DNA of 64,000 nt from an uncultured Pelagibacteraceae bacterium. GTDB lineage: Bacteria > Pseudomonadota > Alphaproteobacteria > Pelagibacterales > Pelagibacteraceae. The notes beneath the pieces were generated by a model. The model worked only from the letters and a program-made list of their open reading frames with translations, was not told the origin of the DNA and ran no database searches. The stretch spans positions 62,001 to 126,000 of the forward strand of contig CACONH010000002.1 in NCBI GenBank assembly GCA_902628495.1, written 5' to 3'. Of the stretch, positions 9,318 to 18,385 are shown one piece after another (the stretch's first letter is position 1; the number at the start of each line of letters is the position of its first letter). The position numbers were made by a program, and so were the translations under genes.

Positions 9318-10283
9318 ATGAATTTCAAAATTGACAATTTACAATACTGCAAATGGAACAGATCTGTTTTTGAGATTAATAGAGAAGCTAATTTAGATGC
9401 TGTGCATGTGACAGTGGTTTATCATGAAGATTTTGATGAATTTAAAAAGAGACTTTTAGAGTGGAAAGAAAATTTTGAGGAAAACAAAGATTTAATTTTT
9501 TTAGGTAAAAACTACAAAGATATTGAAAAAGCAAAAAATGAAAATAAAACAGCAATTTTTTTTGGTTTCCAGAACTGTTCACCAATTGAGGATGATATAA
9601 ATTTAATTGAAAAGATTTATGAGCATGGTTGTAGATTTATGCAACTCACTTATAATAATCAGTCTTTATTAGCATCAGGATGTTATGAAAAAAACGACGG
9701 AGGGGTTACTAATTTTGGAAGAGAGGCAATTAAAGAAATGAATAGATTAGGAATTGTTGTTGATATGTCCCACTCAGGAGAAAAAAGTACTTATGATGCA
9801 ATTGACTTGAGCCAAAAACCTATCGCGATTACACATGCTAATCCATCTTTTTGGCATCAAACTAAAAGAAGTAAGTCTGACGATCTTCTTAAAACATTGT
9901 CAAAGAGTGGTGGTATGTTAGGTCTATCACTTTATCCACATCATTTAAAAGATGGAACAAATTGTTCACTAGATAGTTTTTGCGAAATGGTAGCAAGATT
10001 AGCAGACATCATAGGAATTAAAAACATTGGTATTGGCTCAGATCTTTGTTTAAATCAGCCCGATAGTGTTGTTGAGTGGATGAGAAATGGAACATGGACA
10101 AAGTCAAAAAATTTAGGAGAGGGATCAAAAACCAATCAAGGATTTCCTGATCAACCTGAATGGTTTAAAGATGCTAGAGGATTTAATAATATTGAAAATG
10201 GACTTAAAAAAGTTGGTTTTGATAACAATGATATTAATGCAATACTAGGCAACAATTGGTTTAATTTTTATAAAGAAATATAA
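9318..10283 (+). CDS. membrane dipeptidase-like (peptidase family M19)
   Basis: This 321-aa protein resembles renal-dipeptidase-type zinc hydrolases. Family features include FFGFQNCSPIEDD, CRFMQLTYNNQSLLASGCYE, GIVVDMSHSGEKS (metal-binding His) and PIAITHANPSF, then IGIGSDL and an end ILGNNWFNFYKEI matching the ILGxNxLR signature. It lacks a signal peptide, so it is probably cytoplasmic. M19 enzymes cleave dipeptides and D-amino-acid-containing compounds. It heads an operon with three uncharacterised genes spaced 1 bp or overlapping, so the whole set may process one specific amide or amino compound. Confidence 0.88.
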   Translation: MNFKIDNLQYCKWNRSVFEINREANLDAVHVTVVYHEDFDEFKKRLLEWKENFEENKDLIFLGKNYKDIEKAKNENKTAIFFGFQNCSPIEDDINLIEKIYEHGCRFMQLTYNNQSLLASGCYEKNDGGVTNFGREAIKEMNRLGIVVDMSHSGEKSTYDAIDLSQKPIAITHANPSFWHQTKRSKSDDLLKTLSKSGGMLGLSLYPHHLKDGTNCSLDSFCEMVARLADIIGIKNIGIGSDLCLNQPDSVVEWMRNGTWTKSKNLGEGSKTNQGFPDQPEWFKDARGFNNIENGLKKVGFDNNDINAILGNNWFNFYKEI

Positions 10284-10284
10284 A

Positions 10285-11946
10285 ATGCAAATTGAATTAA
10301 GAGATCCAAAAAAAATTATGAAACTCTCAAGATTGGGTTCATTCCATCAATCAAAATTATCATTTTTAAGATCTTTCCTAAGAGAATTTAAGGACTGGGA
10401 TTACAAAAGAGACATGTTTGATTTAGATGAAAATGGACATGGCGTTGCTGTTTATTCTTTTAAAAAAAAAACTAGAAATTATTCATTAATTTGTTTTTCA
10501 AATAAAATTGATGATCACGAAAGATCAGATAGAGTTATTGCTACTAAATGGGATGCAAGCTTTACACTCTTTGATGGTGTGCCTACTAAAAAAGATATTG
10601 ATAGATTAAAACAAAATGTACCAAAACAAGAAATTGGTAGAATGACTTATAAAGAATTAACTTTATCAAGAGCCAATAAATCATTAAGAGCTTTTAATTA
10701 TGTAGTCGACTGTTTATCAAATGGAAAACAACCAGATAAAAGTACCATAGGCAAAATTGGATACCTATACAGAACTACTGCAGTATATGGCTCAGGAAAA
10801 TTTGGTTTAGCAGACAGATTTAGAATTAAAGACAGACCAGAAATAGTTGGTCCTTTTAGATTAGAAATGATGTTAGTTTATTTTGTAAGACAATTTACTT
10901 TTGATCAAGTTAATCATATTGCTAAATCAAAGAGCCCTAAATCAGCAGTCGAATTGGATAAAAATATATGTAGAAGTTTGGGCATAGGTAATTCCACAGG
11001 TTTAGGTATGGCACCATTTATAATAAATCATCCAACTTTATTAAATAATTGGATAACTGCGAGGGAAGTTGCATTAAAAAAGATTAGGGAGTTAAAAAGA
11101 ATTAATATTAACGATTATAGATATTTTTTAGATTGTTTAAAAAAGTCTCTCAAGAATATTTTTTCTTGGGAAACAGATAGTGATTATCAAAAAAAAAAGA
11201 TACAAAATTTAAAAGATGATTTAAAGAAAGTAACAGATTTCTTAGATACAAATTATTCTGAAAAAAAAGATTATTTTTTCAATGAATTTTATTTATGGGC
11301 TGAGGAGAACTTAAGTGAAGAGGGCATTGAATATATAGTTTCAATGTTAATGGAGCCCTTTGATAAGATAACAGAACCTCTGATTGCAACAATGAGTTCA
11401 AATGAAGATGAATATTTCAATATCCCAACTCATAAAACTGTTAGAGAGTTAGTAAATATTTTAGAAAAATATTATGGAAATTTAATAAAGATCGATTTTA
11501 ATAAAAATGAAAATAACCAAAATTTTTGGTTTATTTCACAAAATAAAGAAGAGCCAAGAATTGCAAATAGATTTGAGGAACAAGGATCTGAATTAGAACA
11601 ACCGCTTGCAATAGCAAGAGATATAAATCAATTATATTTTAGAGCTACAAATTTTAAACAAAGTTTGCCGGTAAGTAGATTTTTAGCAGATAATAATGAT
11701 CTAAGACATGTGGTTAGGAGAGCTTTTCTAATTGAAAAATTCCCATATTCAGAGATACAAGATAATACAATCGGACACAAATTAATCCCAATTGACATGC
11801 TAAGACTTAAGTTATCTTTCTTTGGTGCTTGTAAATTTGACCCAAGATCAGACAAGTGGTTAAGGATTTGTATGTTTCAAGGAGCTCCTTTGCCAGAGGA
11901 TTTAAATAATTTTAAAGATAATTGGATTTATAATTCTTTAAACTAA
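10285..11946 (+). CDS. conserved protein of unknown function in the M19/DUF3726 operon
   Basis: This is a 553-aa protein that I cannot place in a named family. It is soluble, with no signal peptide or membrane helix, and rich in charged residues. It contains distinctive blocks such as RSDRVIATKWDASFTLFDG, LYRTTAVYGSGKFGLADR and GIGNSTGLGMAPFIINHP, the last glycine-rich and nucleotide-loop-like. An acidic helical stretch runs around residues 270-320. It starts 1 bp after the M19 stop and overlaps the DUF3726 start by one base (TAATG), so translation is tightly coupled. Function may be a ligase or transferase acting before or after the dipeptidase, but this is only an inference from context. 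Confidence 0.6.
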   Translation: MQIELRDPKKIMKLSRLGSFHQSKLSFLRSFLREFKDWDYKRDMFDLDENGHGVAVYSFKKKTRNYSLICFSNKIDDHERSDRVIATKWDASFTLFDGVPTKKDIDRLKQNVPKQEIGRMTYKELTLSRANKSLRAFNYVVDCLSNGKQPDKSTIGKIGYLYRTTAVYGSGKFGLADRFRIKDRPEIVGPFRLEMMLVYFVRQFTFDQVNHIAKSKSPKSAVELDKNICRSLGIGNSTGLGMAPFIINHPTLLNNWITAREVALKKIRELKRININDYRYFLDCLKKSLKNIFSWETDSDYQKKKIQNLKDDLKKVTDFLDTNYSEKKDYFFNEFYLWAEENLSEEGIEYIVSMLMEPFDKITEPLIATMSSNEDEYFNIPTHKTVRELVNILEKYYGNLIKIDFNKNENNQNFWFISQNKEEPRIANRFEEQGSELEQPLAIARDINQLYFRATNFKQSLPVSRFLADNNDLRHVVRRAFLIEKFPYSEIQDNTIGHKLIPIDMLRLKLSFFGACKFDPRSDKWLRICMFQGAPLPEDLNNFKDNWIYNSLN

Positions 11947-12557
11947 TGAGATCATTAAGCGAAATTGATACACTATCTAAAAGAGCTTCCAAAGGTATAG
12001 GTTTTTCATGGGGAATCTCTGAGGAAATTGGAAAATCTATAAAACTGATGGAGATGTTTGGGTTACCAGGTTTAAAAAATCTTAATAACTACTTTAAAGT
12101 CATAAAAAAAAGTCAGTTTCAAAATATTAGCTTAATTACAGAGACAAATATTTCAAACAAAATTCCTTACTGTCCTTTAATAACAGGTATAAACTTTATG
12201 GATCAAATTCATTCTTTGGAAAAATACAATAAAATAATTTTTAACAATATGGCTTATCCAATATTGTTAATACCATTTATTTCAAGATCTTCAGAAATAA
12301 TCGGAAAAAGATTAAGCCTTAAAGTTGAAAATGAAACTTTTTTACTTAATTTTAATCAGTCTATACATTTAAAAAGTAACTTGAGTAATTTAAAAGATAA
12401 AGTTGAAGTATTAGAAATAGAATTTTTAAAAAACGAAAATACTTTTGATGAAAAAGATTGGGAAGAGTTATATAAAATATCTGAAGAAACTTTCGTTAAA
12501 GAAAATGAAAGCTTAAAAAATACTGCTGCAGGAGCTGGCTTGACAGATAATGACTAA
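11946..12557 (+). CDS. DUF3726-family protein
   Basis: This 203-aa protein begins MRSLSEIDTLSKRASKGIGFSWGISEEIGKS, which fits the DUF3726 pattern (LSLNEIExxxxKAARGAGxxWGxAEEAG) as I remember it. The family has no known function. No catalytic motif is apparent to me. It starts inside the stop of the 553-aa gene and overlaps the following 53-aa ORF by 8 bp, so it is a middle gene of the operon. Confidence 0.68.
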   Translation: MRSLSEIDTLSKRASKGIGFSWGISEEIGKSIKLMEMFGLPGLKNLNNYFKVIKKSQFQNISLITETNISNKIPYCPLITGINFMDQIHSLEKYNKIIFNNMAYPILLIPFISRSSEIIGKRLSLKVENETFLLNFNQSIHLKSNLSNLKDKVEVLEIEFLKNENTFDEKDWEELYKISEETFVKENESLKNTAAGAGLTDND

Positions 12558-12711
12558 AGAAAACAGCATCAACGATTATACTGAAGAGTCATTAGATGAT
12601 TTATGTGAAGAATGTAAAAAAAGCGATGAAAGTGTTGCCCATAACTTAATACTTACAGGCTTTAAAATTTGTAAATCTTGTAGAGTATCTAAAACAATAT
12701 TCCCAATTTAA
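12550..12711 (+). CDS. 53-aa zinc-ribbon-like small protein
   Basis: An ATG at 12550 opens a 53-codon frame inside the end of the DUF3726 gene (8 bp overlap). The protein has two CxxC pairs, LCEEC at residues 18-22 and CKSC at 41-44, about 18 residues apart, the spacing of a small zinc ribbon. The middle is hydrophobic (NLILTGFKI). The overlap and the paired cysteines argue that it is a real last gene of the M19 operon. Its stop overlaps the convergent Yip1 gene by 4 bp. It may serve as a metal-binding accessory subunit. Confidence 0.62.
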   Translation: MTKENSINDYTEESLDDLCEECKKSDESVAHNLILTGFKICKSCRVSKTIFPI

Positions 12712-13253
12712 GTTACATTACTTATTGGCAAGGTATCCATTCTACTCATTACAAAAGACACTGATAATATAGCTAATATCAAAAATGATAAAAATATTAT
12801 TCCAAAAGATTTAAAATTAGATTTTAATTGCAGAACTTCCCTTGTAGAAATTATAAGAGATGCAAAAATCCATAGTTGTGTTAGAAATATAATTGGCATT
12901 ACCATAGTTGGCGTAATAGCAAAAAATCTTAGTAGGCCAGGGGCATGCGCGAAACCCACTGCTATTAGTATTTTTTTAAATGGAACTTTAGAATCTCTGT
13001 CTGGAAAAAGTTTTACTCCAATTACAAATATAAATATTGCCCAAACGAACCAAGTAAAAATAGCAGTGATCGCAGATAAACCGATCGATGTTTTGTAAAA
13101 TACGTTTGCAGCTATAGCCCCGGCAACTCCATCCAAAACCATAACTAGTGCCGCAAAATATATCGCTGCTTCACCAAAACTCTTACTCTCTCTATAAAGA
13201 TTTTTATCGAGTTTGATTGATCTAAATACGATACTTAAAAATTGTGCAAACAT
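12708..13253 (-). CDS. Yip1-domain integral membrane protein
   Basis: This 181-aa protein has about five hydrophobic segments and the layout of bacterial YIP1-family membrane proteins. It has an N-terminal amphipathic part, FGEAAIYFAALVMVLDGVAGAI, a WFVWAIFIFVIGVKLFP helix, and the conserved IAVGFAHAPGLLRFFA block. Function in bacteria is unknown. Its ATG overlaps the stop of a 33-aa membrane peptide gene upstream (TAATG), indicating coupled translation. Confidence 0.72.
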   Translation of the reverse strand: MFAQFLSIVFRSIKLDKNLYRESKSFGEAAIYFAALVMVLDGVAGAIAANVFYKTSIGLSAITAIFTWFVWAIFIFVIGVKLFPDRDSKVPFKKILIAVGFAHAPGLLRFFAITPTMVMPIIFLTQLWIFASLIISTREVLQLKSNFKSFGIIFLSFLILAILSVSFVMSRMDTLPISNVT

Positions 13254-13354
13254 TACTTTTTATTTTTTTTTTCAATAAATGAAACTATTAAAGGAAATAT
13301 TAACAAAATAATAGCAATAATAATACTTGCAATTATTATGACAATTTTTGTCAT
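13253..13354 (-). CDS. 33-aa single-pass membrane peptide coupled to the Yip1 gene
   Basis: On the minus strand an ATG at 13354 opens a 33-codon frame whose TAA shares one base with the ATG of the Yip1 gene. The product is MTK, a hydrophobic helix of about 24 residues rich in Ile, then a Lys-rich tail (EKKNKK). The layout predicts one membrane span with the basic tail inside. The 1-base stop/start overlap is the main evidence for translation. It could be a leader for coupling or a subunit of the Yip1 protein; homology was not checked. Confidence 0.5.
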   Translation of the reverse strand: MTKIVIIIASIIIAIILLIFPLIVSFIEKKNKK

Positions 13355-13380
13355 AAAAACATTAAATAGCTTTTAACAAT

Positions 13381-14790
13381 CTACTTCGAAACTTCTCTAG
13401 TATTAGGATTGTAAGATTCTGTAAAAGGTATATCTACAACAACTGCATCAACAGGATTACTTCCTTTTTCACAATATTTTTTTGGTAAGTGAACTTTGAA
13501 TTTGTCACCCACATTACCTTTAGGAAATCCATTTTTGTTAATCGTTCCATCATATGGAACGTAACCCATTGCAATATTTGTACCTTTTTCTGGATGATAC
13601 CAAGGCGATGTAACAAAACCTACCGGGTTTTTTCCATCTTTTGATATTAGCCAAAAATCTGGAGCATACTCTTCAATTGGTTTTCCACCTAGTTCCATAC
13701 CGACTAATTGAAGTTTATAAGGTTTTTGTCCATTTAATAATTCTTTCTTCATATTTTCTAGAGATTCTTTACCAATGTAATCTCCCTTTTTAGCCCATTC
13801 ACCTTTTCCAGATAATGAAACTTGATAGCCTAAATTACATTGAAATGGATTATGTTCATTGTCCATATCCTGACCCCAAGATAAAATTCCAGCTTGAATT
13901 CTTCTGTGATGCGCAGGGGCGATAACCATTAACTTATGTTTTTTACCTGCTTTTAAAACTGCGTTCCACATATCTTCAGCATATAAAGTTGCGTCTCTTA
14001 AATATATTTCATAACCTGCTTCACCAGAAAATCCAGATTGAGAAATTACACAACTTCTTCCACCGACTTTAGCTTCAGCTAATCCATAAAAAGGCATATT
14101 ATCTAAATCAACTTGTTTACCAATTAAGTCATTCATCAAAGCTTTTGATTTTGGACCTTGGATTTGCACAGGACACGCATCTATTTCGTCTATCTCAACA
14201 TTAAATCTTTTATCTGCATTTACTCCTTGTAGATATAAACCTATATCACTATCTGATAAACTAAACCAAAACTCATCTTGTGAAATTCTTAATAATATTG
14301 GATCATTAAGAACTCCGCCTTTATAATTACAAAGAATTACATATCTAGCTCTCATCGGTGAAATTTTAGTTGCATCTCTTGTAATTACATAATCAGTAAA
14401 TTTTTCTGCATCAGGACCTTTAACTCTAATTTGTCTCTCAACTGCAACATTCCACATTGTAACGTGATTTTTAATTGCTTTATACTCAACCATCGCTCCA
14501 CCCTTTTCAGGTCTTACATATCCACGAGGATGATAAATTCTATTATAAACAGTTGCTCTCCAGCATCCTGCTTTCATTGATAGGTGCCAATACGGAGATT
14601 TTCTTACTCTTGTTGACATTAATAATTCTACTTTTGTTGGTCCGCTTTGTCTTAAATTATACGGAACATGCCTGTCCGATTGATCTACTTTTGTGTTATG
14701 AGAAACTTTTGAATAATCAACTTTTTCAATTATTCTGCTTGGTGATAATTTGCTTTTGGACTTTTTAGCTTTTTTTCTTTTTTTAGGCAT
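13381..14790 (-). CDS. GcvT-fold, DmdA-like folate-dependent methyltransferase/demethylase
   Basis: This 469-aa protein belongs to the aminomethyltransferase (GcvT) superfamily. From STRVRKSPYW onward it aligns by eye with SAR11 DmdA: VYN near the N-terminus, NHVTMWNVAVERQI, WFSLSDSDIG, IQGPKSKALM, SGFSGEAGYEIY. The GYExY residues are present. It differs from true DmdA (about 369 aa) by a roughly 50-residue Lys/Ser-rich N-terminal extension and by Phe where, as I recall, DmdA has Trp before the GYE block. I therefore do not call it DmdA. It overlaps the upstream MetF-like gene by 8 bp, consistent with moving a methyl group from a substrate to THF and oxidising it. The methyl donor is unknown. 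Confidence 0.78.
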   Translation of the reverse strand: MPKKRKKAKKSKSKLSPSRIIEKVDYSKVSHNTKVDQSDRHVPYNLRQSGPTKVELLMSTRVRKSPYWHLSMKAGCWRATVYNRIYHPRGYVRPEKGGAMVEYKAIKNHVTMWNVAVERQIRVKGPDAEKFTDYVITRDATKISPMRARYVILCNYKGGVLNDPILLRISQDEFWFSLSDSDIGLYLQGVNADKRFNVEIDEIDACPVQIQGPKSKALMNDLIGKQVDLDNMPFYGLAEAKVGGRSCVISQSGFSGEAGYEIYLRDATLYAEDMWNAVLKAGKKHKLMVIAPAHHRRIQAGILSWGQDMDNEHNPFQCNLGYQVSLSGKGEWAKKGDYIGKESLENMKKELLNGQKPYKLQLVGMELGGKPIEEYAPDFWLISKDGKNPVGFVTSPWYHPEKGTNIAMGYVPYDGTINKNGFPKGNVGDKFKVHLPKKYCEKGSNPVDAVVVDIPFTESYNPNTREVSK

Positions 14791-15511
14791 AGTTATTTTC
14801 CTTTAGCCAGTTGTTGGTTTCCTTAAGCCCACCAAATGTATAGATATGAAAATGTTTCGTATGCTCTTTTATTTTATCTACAAGATCATTTGGGTCTTTT
14901 GGTTTTAATAAATCAATTGCCTTACTAAAATTTGATTTAATAAAGTTAATAGAATTTTTTGCTCCTACAATATTAGCAAATTTAATTAAACTTGATATTT
15001 TCATAGGTCCAGTAATTCCAACATGAACTGGGACAGTCTGTTTAGAAATAAAGTCAATAATTGGCTCCGGCTGCATTAACCATTGGGTTACTATGTAGTC
15101 CGCGTAAGGCTTTTTATCAATCATAGCTTTTTCTAACACTTCGTCGGATATATCAGGACTCCCCTCTGGATGTCCAGCAATTCCTATCTTCATTTTCTCA
15201 AAATAACCAGTCTCCAAAAGCTGGAATGAACTATCAAATTTACCCATGGGCTCTCTTCCACCACCTATTACTAAAGCCTGTTTGACACCTCCATCTTTAC
15301 ACATATTTACATATTCTTTGAGTTGTGCCTCATCCGCCATCGACCTTGCAGGAAAATGGGGAACAGGGTTGAACCCTTTTTTAACCAAATTAATTGCTTG
15401 TTGAGCGGTTTCTCTAAAATCGCCACCTGGTAGCATTGTGATATAAACATCTTTTAGTGCTGGCAAGGTATCTAAATTTGAATTGGGTCCAATTTCTATA
15501 GAAAAATTCAT
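14783..15511 (-). CDS. methylenetetrahydrofolate reductase-like protein (short MetF)
   Basis: The 242-aa protein is a MetF-type TIM barrel: it begins NFSIEIGPN (the active-site Glu region), then VYITMLPGG, FNPVPHFPARSMADEAQL, QALVIGGGREPMG, KIGIAGHPEGSPD and YIVTQWLMQPEP, all expected in order. It is shorter than E. coli MetF (about 296 aa). MetF interconverts 5-methyl-THF and 5,10-methylene-THF with flavin. Its 8 bp overlap with the GcvT-like demethylase suggests that it oxidises methyl-THF made by its partner, rather than serving only methionine synthesis. It is the promoter-proximal gene of the pair. Confidence 0.85.
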   Translation of the reverse strand: MNFSIEIGPNSNLDTLPALKDVYITMLPGGDFRETAQQAINLVKKGFNPVPHFPARSMADEAQLKEYVNMCKDGGVKQALVIGGGREPMGKFDSSFQLLETGYFEKMKIGIAGHPEGSPDISDEVLEKAMIDKKPYADYIVTQWLMQPEPIIDFISKQTVPVHVGITGPMKISSLIKFANIVGAKNSINFIKSNFSKAIDLLKPKDPNDLVDKIKEHTKHFHIYTFGGLKETNNWLKENNYA

Positions 15512-15640
15512 TCGGCGATCATTATTTATTTTAAATTATCTGTCTATATAAATATTGAGGTCATAAGGTCAGATTTAGAGGCCCAATTTTACATATATAA
15601 ATGTTAAAATTTATCTATTATATAAGTCTAAAATTTACTT

Positions 15641-16054
15641 ATGAAAATAATACTAATAATGGGTCTTCCTGGAGCAGGCAAAACAACCTTGGCTGATGAA
15701 CTAGCACCCATGTTAAAGGCTAAAAGACTTAACGCAGATGAAGTTAGGAAGGCTGCAAATGACTGGGACTTTTCACCAGAGGGAAGAACTAGACAAGCAA
15801 AAAGAATGGCAGACTTTGCTTTAAAGTTAAAAGAAGAGGGTAATTTTGTTATTGCAGATTTTATTTGTCCAACACCAAAGGCAAGAAGTTTGTTTCCAGC
15901 AGATTATACAGTTTGGGTTGATACTATTCAAAAAGGTAGATTTGAAGACACTAATCAGATGTTCGTAAAACCTGAAAAATATGACTTCCATGTAACTTCA
16001 CAGGATGCTAAAAATTGGGCACCTAAAATATTTGAACAATTAAATAAACTGTAA
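15641..16054 (+). CDS. CysC-like P-loop kinase
   Basis: This 137-aa cytoplasmic protein has Walker A GLPGAGKTT at residues 8-16, then LNADEVRK...WDFSPEGRTRQAKRMADFA and ADFICP. These correspond to the LDGDNVR, R..NIRR and TAFISP blocks of adenylylsulfate kinase. It is shorter than CysC (about 200 aa). No CysD, CysN or CysH is beside it, so assimilatory sulfate reduction is not indicated; the acceptor may be another nucleotide or a surface sugar. It overlaps the next gene by one base (TAATG) and lies in a cluster with a surface protein and a nucleotidyltransferase. Confidence 0.72.
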   Translation: MKIILIMGLPGAGKTTLADELAPMLKAKRLNADEVRKAANDWDFSPEGRTRQAKRMADFALKLKEEGNFVIADFICPTPKARSLFPADYTVWVDTIQKGRFEDTNQMFVKPEKYDFHVTSQDAKNWAPKIFEQLNKL

Positions 16055-18345
16055 TGTCTCTCATAAGAAAAATAATCTTATTTATTTTTTTTACATTGTT
16101 TCCGTTTTCACATTCATTTGCAAATGTGGTTACATTAGTGGATGAATTTCAAATCAGTAATGGTCTTGAGGACACCACAGTTAGAGCCGGACTTGAAACT
16201 AACACTGATAGAGAAGTTGGAGGTGTGCAGTTTAACGACGATGGTACAAAAATGTTTGTAAGATTTTTTAGAGACGAAGATAGCGGCGAAGGTAGATTGG
16301 ATTATAGTTTCATTGATGAATATAACCTATCCATTCCTTTTGATGCCTCTTCAGGTACTTACGCAGGAGACGATGAAAGGTGTGAATTAGATCATGATAC
16401 CGGTATAGCCCACGAACCATTCGACTTACATTTTAGCAGCGATGGAATGAAATTTTATGTAGCTAACCGTTATGTTTTAGCTAATGGCCAGGACGAAAAT
16501 TTTGTTTATAGATTTGACCTTACTGCACCTTACGATGTTTCTACTTGTTCTTATGCACAAAGAACTGAAAATTTAGGAAACTTTATAAATGGAAGTCAAT
16601 CTGGAGATTCACCAAATGCTCTTGGAAATAAACACAACCGTCTTCAAGGTGTTTCACTTAGTAATGATGGAAAAAAAATGTTTACTCTTATGAGTTATGG
16701 TCATGTTTTAGAATATGATTTATCCACTGCATTTGATGTTACAACTTTTTCGCTTAATGTTAACGGTGGAATGGACTTGTCTTCAAATACAAGCAATCCT
16801 CAGTCGATAGAATTTAATGCAGATGGCACAAGAATTTTTATTGCTAATCACGGTTCAACTACAATAACGCAAGTTTCTCTAGATGCACCTTTTGATACAT
16901 CCTCATTTACCGTTGATGGCGAAGTAAGCTTTGTTAATACAACTCTTGGAAATCTTAGACAGATAAGAACATTAACATTCAGTAACAGCGGTTTAATAAT
17001 GTATATTGGAAACGATGATTCTAATCCTGCTACTCATCCTGTTGATAAAGTTTTTGAATATAATTTAGCTTGTCCTTTTGATATTATTGGTGGTAATTGT
17101 CCTTCGATTACAGAGAATAGTGACCGAACTGGAATGGCAGAGGCTCAGGTAGAACTCGCAAATAGAACAATAGATTTATCAACAAAGTCTGTTCTAAATA
17201 GATTAAAGTGGATTAGAAGAAATAAAGATAAGCAAAATTTATCTAATCAAAATATAAAGTTAAACTTTTCTAATACCTTAATATCTTCATTATCAGAATT
17301 ACCCATATCATCTTTTAAAAAGGTATCTACAACTAAAAATAATGTCAAATCAAACAAGAATTATTTTTATTGGAGCGAAGGGGGTATTTCCATCGGAAGA
17401 ACAGGTGATACTAGTATTTCATCCAATAAAGAAATAAATGTAAAATCCTTAACTTTTGGTTTTGATAAATTTAAGGATGATTATGGCATAGAGGGAATTG
17501 CCTTTAGGTTTGGCGGTGATGGCGTTGACGTTGGAAATGCTGGTAGCAAACTAGATTCTAATACATACAATTTCCTATACTATAATACGACACCTATTGA
17601 GGATGATACAAAATTTATAGATAAAGTTTTTGGTATTGGAAAAATAAAATCGGATATAATTACTATTGTTGATGGTAGAAAAATAACTGCAGATAGGATA
17701 GGAAATCAAGCGTTTGGAACCTTTAAACTTAAAAATGAAATTAAGAAAAATAATTTAATTCTAATTCCTTCTGCACAATTTGATTTTGGTCATACAATTT
17801 TGCGTGGTTACGCAGAAACTGGAGTTGGAGCTATAGATGTAGAAGACCAACATGTAAGAACTAAGAATTTGAGAGCAACTATTGCAGTATATGAAGATCT
17901 ATCAAATGATAAATATGAGTTTAAGCGACACGGTAAATTAGAATATTTAGCTGATGTTGATCGTTCATCTGACTTTAAATATAGATATGTTTCTGACGGA
18001 GATACTTCTTTTTCTGAAAAATTACATACAGGAGCGTTACATAATATTAATGCTGAGGTTGGTTTGGATATAGTTTTTTCAAATAATTATAGTATTTTTT
18101 TGATTTATGAAAGAAACCAAGCAATAGATTATGGGCATACTGATAATTTGTACATTGCTTTAGGATATTTACCATATGAAGGAGCCGAGTATGCTTTCAC
18201 AATTAATGGATCAGAAAATCTTTTATCAAATTTAGAATTTAAAAAAAATGTTAATGGATTAAATCTAAGCTTTAATGTTAAAGATGATATCACAAATTTA
18301 GGAGATAACAGAGAAGCTAATATTGTATTAAATAAAGTCTTTTAA
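16054..18345 (+). CDS. autotransporter-like outer-membrane protein with beta-propeller passenger
   Basis: The 763-aa protein has a signal peptide (residues 1-24, ending SHSFA). Residues 25-345 hold repeated blades of the form FNDDGTKMFV/FSSDGMKFYV/LSNDGKKMFT/FNADGTRIFI, each followed by an EYDLS..FDVST-like strand, indicating a beta-propeller. A Lys/Asn-rich linker follows to about 430. The last 300 residues alternate like an autotransporter beta-barrel and end in a terminal Phe (VLNKVF), as outer-membrane proteins do. It is probably displayed on the cell surface; ligand unknown. It starts in the stop codon of the CysC-like gene. Surface proteins of this kind are often strain-variable. Confidence 0.72.
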   Translation: MSLIRKIILFIFFTLFPFSHSFANVVTLVDEFQISNGLEDTTVRAGLETNTDREVGGVQFNDDGTKMFVRFFRDEDSGEGRLDYSFIDEYNLSIPFDASSGTYAGDDERCELDHDTGIAHEPFDLHFSSDGMKFYVANRYVLANGQDENFVYRFDLTAPYDVSTCSYAQRTENLGNFINGSQSGDSPNALGNKHNRLQGVSLSNDGKKMFTLMSYGHVLEYDLSTAFDVTTFSLNVNGGMDLSSNTSNPQSIEFNADGTRIFIANHGSTTITQVSLDAPFDTSSFTVDGEVSFVNTTLGNLRQIRTLTFSNSGLIMYIGNDDSNPATHPVDKVFEYNLACPFDIIGGNCPSITENSDRTGMAEAQVELANRTIDLSTKSVLNRLKWIRRNKDKQNLSNQNIKLNFSNTLISSLSELPISSFKKVSTTKNNVKSNKNYFYWSEGGISIGRTGDTSISSNKEINVKSLTFGFDKFKDDYGIEGIAFRFGGDGVDVGNAGSKLDSNTYNFLYYNTTPIEDDTKFIDKVFGIGKIKSDIITIVDGRKITADRIGNQAFGTFKLKNEIKKNNLILIPSAQFDFGHTILRGYAETGVGAIDVEDQHVRTKNLRATIAVYEDLSNDKYEFKRHGKLEYLADVDRSSDFKYRYVSDGDTSFSEKLHTGALHNINAEVGLDIVFSNNYSIFLIYERNQAIDYGHTDNLYIALGYLPYEGAEYAFTINGSENLLSNLEFKKNVNGLNLSFNVKDDITNLGDNREANIVLNKVF

Positions 18346-18385
18346 TTTTAATTAATAAGAATAAACTCAAACATAAGGAGTATAT

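Noticed and set aside
13381-14790. Naming the GcvT-fold protein dmdA
   Set aside because: Length, N-terminal extension and a change near the substrate site differ from the SAR11 DmdA I remember; DmdA-like is the safer call.
15512-15640. Possible small RNA or ORF in the gap between metF-like and CysC-like genes
   Set aside because: The 129 bp are AT-rich with many stops in all frames and no clear hairpin or motif; likely only divergent promoters.
15641-16054. Calling the P-loop protein a true APS kinase (cysC) of sulfate assimilation
   Set aside because: It is short and has no cysDNHIJ neighbours; SAR11-type cells generally lack assimilatory sulfate reduction.
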